DNA of 64,000 nucleotides from Salipiger aestuarii. Lineage in GTDB: Bacteria; Pseudomonadota; Alphaproteobacteria; Rhodobacterales; Rhodobacteraceae. The notes under the pieces were generated by a model, which did no database searches, had not been told where the DNA came from, and was given only the letters and a program-made list of their open reading frames with translations. Where the stretch lies: contig NZ_QLMG01000023.1 of NCBI RefSeq assembly GCF_003259905.1, positions 1 to 64,000 on the forward strand, given 5' to 3'. This document shows, one piece after another, positions 61,321 to 64,000 of this stretch. Position 1 is the first letter of the stretch, and every line of letters starts with the position of its first letter. The translations under genes and the position numbers were made by a program.

Positions 61321-62729
61321 AGCAGCTGCTCCAGACGAAGGCGCGCGATCCGTTCGACCTGACGACAGGCCTCGCCGAATTCGGTGACCGTATCCTGGGA
61401 AAGCCGGCGTTCGAACGCCGCGAGGATGCCGGGCTTGTCGTGATCGCGCACGGCAATGATGAATGGAAATCCGTGCTTGTCCATATAGGCATCGTTGAGG
61501 TGCGTAAAGCGATCCCGCTCCGCATCGGTCAGCATGTCCAGCCCGGCGCTGGCCTGTTCGCTGCTGCTGTCGTCCGTCAGTTGCCTGGCCGCTACAAGCT
61601 TGCCGGCAAGGTCGGGATGGGCGCGCAGCACGGCCAAGCGTTCGTCGGCAGACGCGGTGCGCAGCACCCGCGCCAGCGCGTTGGCAAGCCCCGCCGGCCG
61701 GTCGTGCGCGGCCCCCAGTTCCAGATCAAACGCCCGTTCGGCCACCCAGGGGCTGTGTTCGACGACGTCACCGAAGCGGGCGACAAAGGCAGCGCGGTCC
61801 ATCTGGCTGGGGCGGTCCTTGCGCACATGCGGATGGATGGCGGCCCAATGCCGCGCGATGTCGATGCGACGCGGGGTCCAGACACCGTCGAACCCTTCGA
61901 TGTAGTTGAGGAACCGCGCCAGGCCCGCCACCTTGCCGGGGCGGCCGATCAGCCGGTTGTGCAACCCCACGGACATCATCGCGGGCTTGCCCGCCGCGCC
62001 CTCGGCATAAAGCATGTCAAAGGAATCGCGCAGATAGGTGAAGAACTGTTCGCCTTCGATCCAGCCGGGGCTGGTGGCAAAGCGCATGTCATTGGCTTCC
62101 AGCGTGTAGGGAATGACCAGCTGGTCACGCGCGCCCACCTCGATCCAGTAGGGCAGATCGTCGTCGTAAGTGTCGGACACATAGTCGAACGCGCCGGTTT
62201 CGGCGGTCAGCCGCACGGTGTTGGCGGAACAGCGCCCGGTGTACCACCCGCGCGGAGGGCTGCCCACCACTTCGGTGTGCAACCGGATCGCTTCGGCGAT
62301 GCTGGCGCGCTCTTCCTCCTCGGGCATGTCCTTGTGTTCGACCCATTTGAGCCCATGCGACGCGATTTCCCAGCCCGCGTCCTTCATCGCCTCGACCTGT
62401 TCGGGGTTGCGCGCGAGCGCCGTGGCGACGCCATAGATGGTCAGCGGAATCCCCGCGCCGGTGAACAGCCGGTGCAGCCGCCAGAACCCCGCCCGCGCGC
62501 CGTATTCATAGATCGATTCCATGTTCCAGTGGCGCTGTCCGGGCCACATCGCCGCGCCGGAAACGTCGGACAGAAATGCCTCGGACGCGGCATCGCCGTG
62601 CAGGATGTTGTTCTCGCCGCCCTCTTCGTAGTTCAGCACGAACTGCACGGCGAGCCGCGCGCCGCCCGGCCATTTCGCATCGGGGCGATCCGGCCCGTGG
62701 CCGATCATGTTGCGGGGATAGCGGTGCAT
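61317..62729 (-). CDS. Allantoinase PuuE fused to OHCU decarboxylase
   Basis: Fusion protein of 470 residues. Residues about 1-300 are the polysaccharide-deacetylase-like allantoinase PuuE (NYEEGGENNILHGD near 29, EIASHGLKWVEH near 120, TGRCSANTVRL near 167). Residues about 308-470 are 2-oxo-4-hydroxy-4-carboxy-5-ureidoimidazoline decarboxylase (HSPWVAERAF, LRAHPDLAGKL near 385, MDKHGFPFIIAVR near 425). It therefore joins formation of (S)-allantoin and its ring opening to allantoate. AGGAGG lies eight bases before the ATG at 62729. First gene of the ureide operon, divergent from uraH. Confidence 0.93.
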   Translation of the reverse strand: MHRYPRNMIGHGPDRPDAKWPGGARLAVQFVLNYEEGGENNILHGDAASEAFLSDVSGAAMWPGQRHWNMESIYEYGARAGFWRLHRLFTGAGIPLTIYGVATALARNPEQVEAMKDAGWEIASHGLKWVEHKDMPEEEERASIAEAIRLHTEVVGSPPRGWYTGRCSANTVRLTAETGAFDYVSDTYDDDLPYWIEVGARDQLVIPYTLEANDMRFATSPGWIEGEQFFTYLRDSFDMLYAEGAAGKPAMMSVGLHNRLIGRPGKVAGLARFLNYIEGFDGVWTPRRIDIARHWAAIHPHVRKDRPSQMDRAAFVARFGDVVEHSPWVAERAFDLELGAAHDRPAGLANALARVLRTASADERLAVLRAHPDLAGKLVAARQLTDDSSSEQASAGLDMLTDAERDRFTHLNDAYMDKHGFPFIIAVRDHDKPGILAAFERRLSQDTVTEFGEACRQVERIARLRLEQLL

Positions 62730-62854
62730 GGCGGGCCCTCCTGGTTGCACTCTTGCGTTAATCGCGCTCTGGTCCGGACGAAACCGCAAAGCGCGCCACC
62801 CGTGGCGTGGAACTGCCGCATTTATCGGCACTGCCGGAAAAAGGAGCAAGTGCA

Positions 62855-63214
62855 ATGCCCGAAGGCTACCTTACGACCCATGTCCTGGACACCGCAAAAG
62901 GCCTGCCCGCGCAAGGCATCCGCATCGCGCTGTACAGGATGACCGGCGACGCGCGTGAGATGATCGCCGAGACCGTGACCAATGTCGACGGGCGCACCGA
63001 CAGCCCGATTCTGCCCAAGCCCGATTTTGCCCCCGGCACCTATGAGCTGCTGTTCGACGCCGGGGATTACCTGCGCGCCAGCGGACAGGCGGGGGACGAT
63101 CCGCTGTTCCTGGACCGGATCCCGCTGCGGTTCGGCATATCGGACGCGGCCGCGCATTACCATGTGCCGCTGCTGCTGTCGGCCCATGGCTATTCGACCT
63201 ATCGGGGCAGCTGA
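62855..63214 (+). CDS. uraH: 5-Hydroxyisourate hydrolase
   Basis: Transthyretin-like enzyme of 119 residues opening 5-hydroxyisourate to OHCU. The N-terminal [16 protein letters not shown] has the catalytic His, RTDSPILP the Arg/Ser region, and the C-terminus ends in the diagnostic YRGS. AAGGAG lies eight bases before the ATG. It is divergent from the puuE-uraD operon by 125 bases, suggesting shared control of the pathway. Confidence 0.96.
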   Translation: MPEGYLTTHVLDTAKGLPAQGIRIALYRMTGDAREMIAETVTNVDGRTDSPILPKPDFAPGTYELLFDAGDYLRASGQAGDDPLFLDRIPLRFGISDAAAHYHVPLLLSAHGYSTYRGS

Positions 63215-63286
63215 CCTCGCGGCTTCGTCAGTGGCCGGGGCGCGGCCGGGCCGGTATGATCGCGCGCTCAGGAACACGAGGCGGCT

Positions 63287-63973
63287 ATGCGAATTCTGGT
63301 GGTTGAAGACGACGCGCTGATCGCGAACGGGCTTTCGGTCGGGCTGCGGATGCACGGCTTTTCCTCGGAGCTGGTAGACACCTGTGCCGATGCCGCGCAC
63401 GCGCTGGGCGCTGGCGGGTTCGATGCGATGGTGCTGGACCTGATGCTGCCGGACGGCTCGGGGGTGGATTTGCTGCGCGATCTGCGCGCCAGCGGCGAAC
63501 GGTTGCCGGTGCTGATGCTGACGGCGCGCGACACGCTGGATGACCGGGTCGCGGGGCTGGATGCGGGTGCCGACGACTATCTTGGCAAACCGTTCGAACT
63601 GCCCGAACTGTCGGCCCGGCTGCGGGCGCTGACCCGCCGCGCGCAGGGGCGGGCCGAAAACCGCATGGCCTGGAACGGGCTTTCGCTTGATGTCGCCCGC
63701 ATGGCCGGTTGGTTCGACGGCGCCGAGATCAGCTTTTCCCGCCGTGAATTCGGCGTGCTGTCGGCGCTGATGGATCGACCCGGCGCGATCCTGAACAAGC
63801 AGACGCTGGAGGAAAAGCTGTACGGCTGGCAGGAAGGCATCGAAAGCAACACGGTCGAGGTGCACATCCATCACCTGCGCGCCAAGCTGGGCGCGGGGTT
63901 CATCCAGACGGTGCGCGGCGCAGGCTACCGACTCGCGCCGGAGACGCCGCAAGCACAGGCATCTGGCCGATGA
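63287..63973 (+). CDS. OmpR/PhoB family response regulator (QseB/TctD-like)
   Basis: Response regulator of 228 residues. The receiver domain has the acidic pair VVEDD at 5-9, phospho-acceptor Asp in MVLDLMLPDGSG near residue 51, and the conserved KPF near 102. The C-terminal winged helix is complete (SRREFGVLSALMDRPGAILNK, SNTVEVHIHHLRAKLG, QTVRGAGYRLA). Its stop overlaps the start of a kinase gene (ATGA). Targets unknown; it lies 72 bases after uraH and may or may not control the ureide genes. Confidence 0.93.
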   Translation: MRILVVEDDALIANGLSVGLRMHGFSSELVDTCADAAHALGAGGFDAMVLDLMLPDGSGVDLLRDLRASGERLPVLMLTARDTLDDRVAGLDAGADDYLGKPFELPELSARLRALTRRAQGRAENRMAWNGLSLDVARMAGWFDGAEISFSRREFGVLSALMDRPGAILNKQTLEEKLYGWQEGIESNTVEVHIHHLRAKLGAGFIQTVRGAGYRLAPETPQAQASGR

Positions 63974-64000
63974 ATTCCATCCGCAGCCGCCTGTCGCTGA
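63970..64000 (+). CDS. Start of sensor histidine kinase (cut by window end)
   Basis: Only ten codons are visible (MNSIRSRLSL), overlapping the response regulator stop by ATGA. The Ser-Ile-Arg-x-Arg-Leu start is common in QseC-type histidine kinases, and the position after an OmpR-type regulator supports that reading. The rest lies outside the window. Confidence 0.65.
   Translation, partial: MNSIRSRLSL

Noticed and set aside
1..64000. CRISPR arrays, prophage, tRNA or rRNA genes
   Set aside because: No regularly spaced repeats, no phage structural or integrase genes and no cloverleaf-like sequences were noticed while reading both strands. A dedicated scan was not possible.

Overview
The window looks like chromosomal DNA of a high-GC alphaproteobacterium, most likely a Rhodobacteraceae (Roseobacter-clade) member. 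The reasons are the TRAP and ABC uptake genes placed inside catabolic operons, a Crp/Fnr regulator with an N-terminal cysteine cluster, an alphaproteobacterial-length S4 protein, NaChBac-type sodium channel, PrtD-type secretion genes, a phaA-phaB pair, and several small proteins of a kind I associate with this family. No rRNA, tRNA or CRISPR array was seen.

Layout. 1-894: no supportable gene. 895-8190: a minus-strand catabolic operon (thiolase, acyl-CoA synthetase, TRAP transporter subunits, SDR dehydrogenase) divergent from a PAS-LuxR regulator, with repeated CTACGTAG palindromes between them. 8638-10842: LacI regulator, Crp/Fnr regulator, and a divergent receiver-only protein. 11039-21968: reductive pyrimidine catabolism. 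One minus-strand operon carries the amidohydrolase HyuC, a small unknown protein, dihydropyrimidinase and a complete NMT1-type ABC transporter with an inserted acetyltransferase gene. A RutR-like TetR gene is divergent from it, and a second operon encodes PreT-PreA. Both operons are preceded by the same TTTTACCA-nn-TGGTAAAA type operator, so this is a small self-contained regulon. 22144-26267: rpsD with a long leader, an EAL phosphodiesterase, and phaA-phaB. 26440-26865: relic of a glyoxalase-family dioxygenase. 27175-34955: housekeeping genes (DUF465, tRNA methyltransferase, DUF2007, polyprenyl synthase, ispE, TPR protein, pterin dehydratase, FemAB-like protein, GDPD, RidA). 35032-38066: type I secretion pair. 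38260-48477: mlaA-mlaC, peroxiredoxin, flavoprotein reductase, rsmD, metallo-hydrolase, map, sfsA, CinA-type protein, acetyltransferase, AhpD-like protein, OmpA-like protein and IMPACT protein. 48523-52809: a cupin gene with an in-frame stop, a sodium channel, LysR, a frameshifted IS110 element, and a PfpI protease. 53124-58418: msrA-msrB, queG, GST, a membrane-bound winged-helix protein and small secreted proteins. 58469-63214: purine-ureide catabolism (NCS2 permease, allA, allE, puuE-uraD fusion, divergent uraH). The window ends in a two-component system, with the kinase cut off.

How it works together. The two nitrogen-scavenging blocks complement each other: uracil or thymine goes through PreTA, HydA and HyuC to beta-amino acids, CO2 and ammonia, while 5-hydroxyisourate goes through UraH, UraD, PuuE, AllE and AllA to glyoxylate and urea. 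No uricase and no dedicated allantoate amidohydrolase lie in the window. I did not recognise a wholly new multi-gene system. The best leads are the shared pyrimidine operator, the small protein inside that operon, the paired perfect palindromes after preA, the candidate bridge-RNA region of the IS110 element, and the membrane-bound winged-helix gene overlapping a secreted-protein gene.
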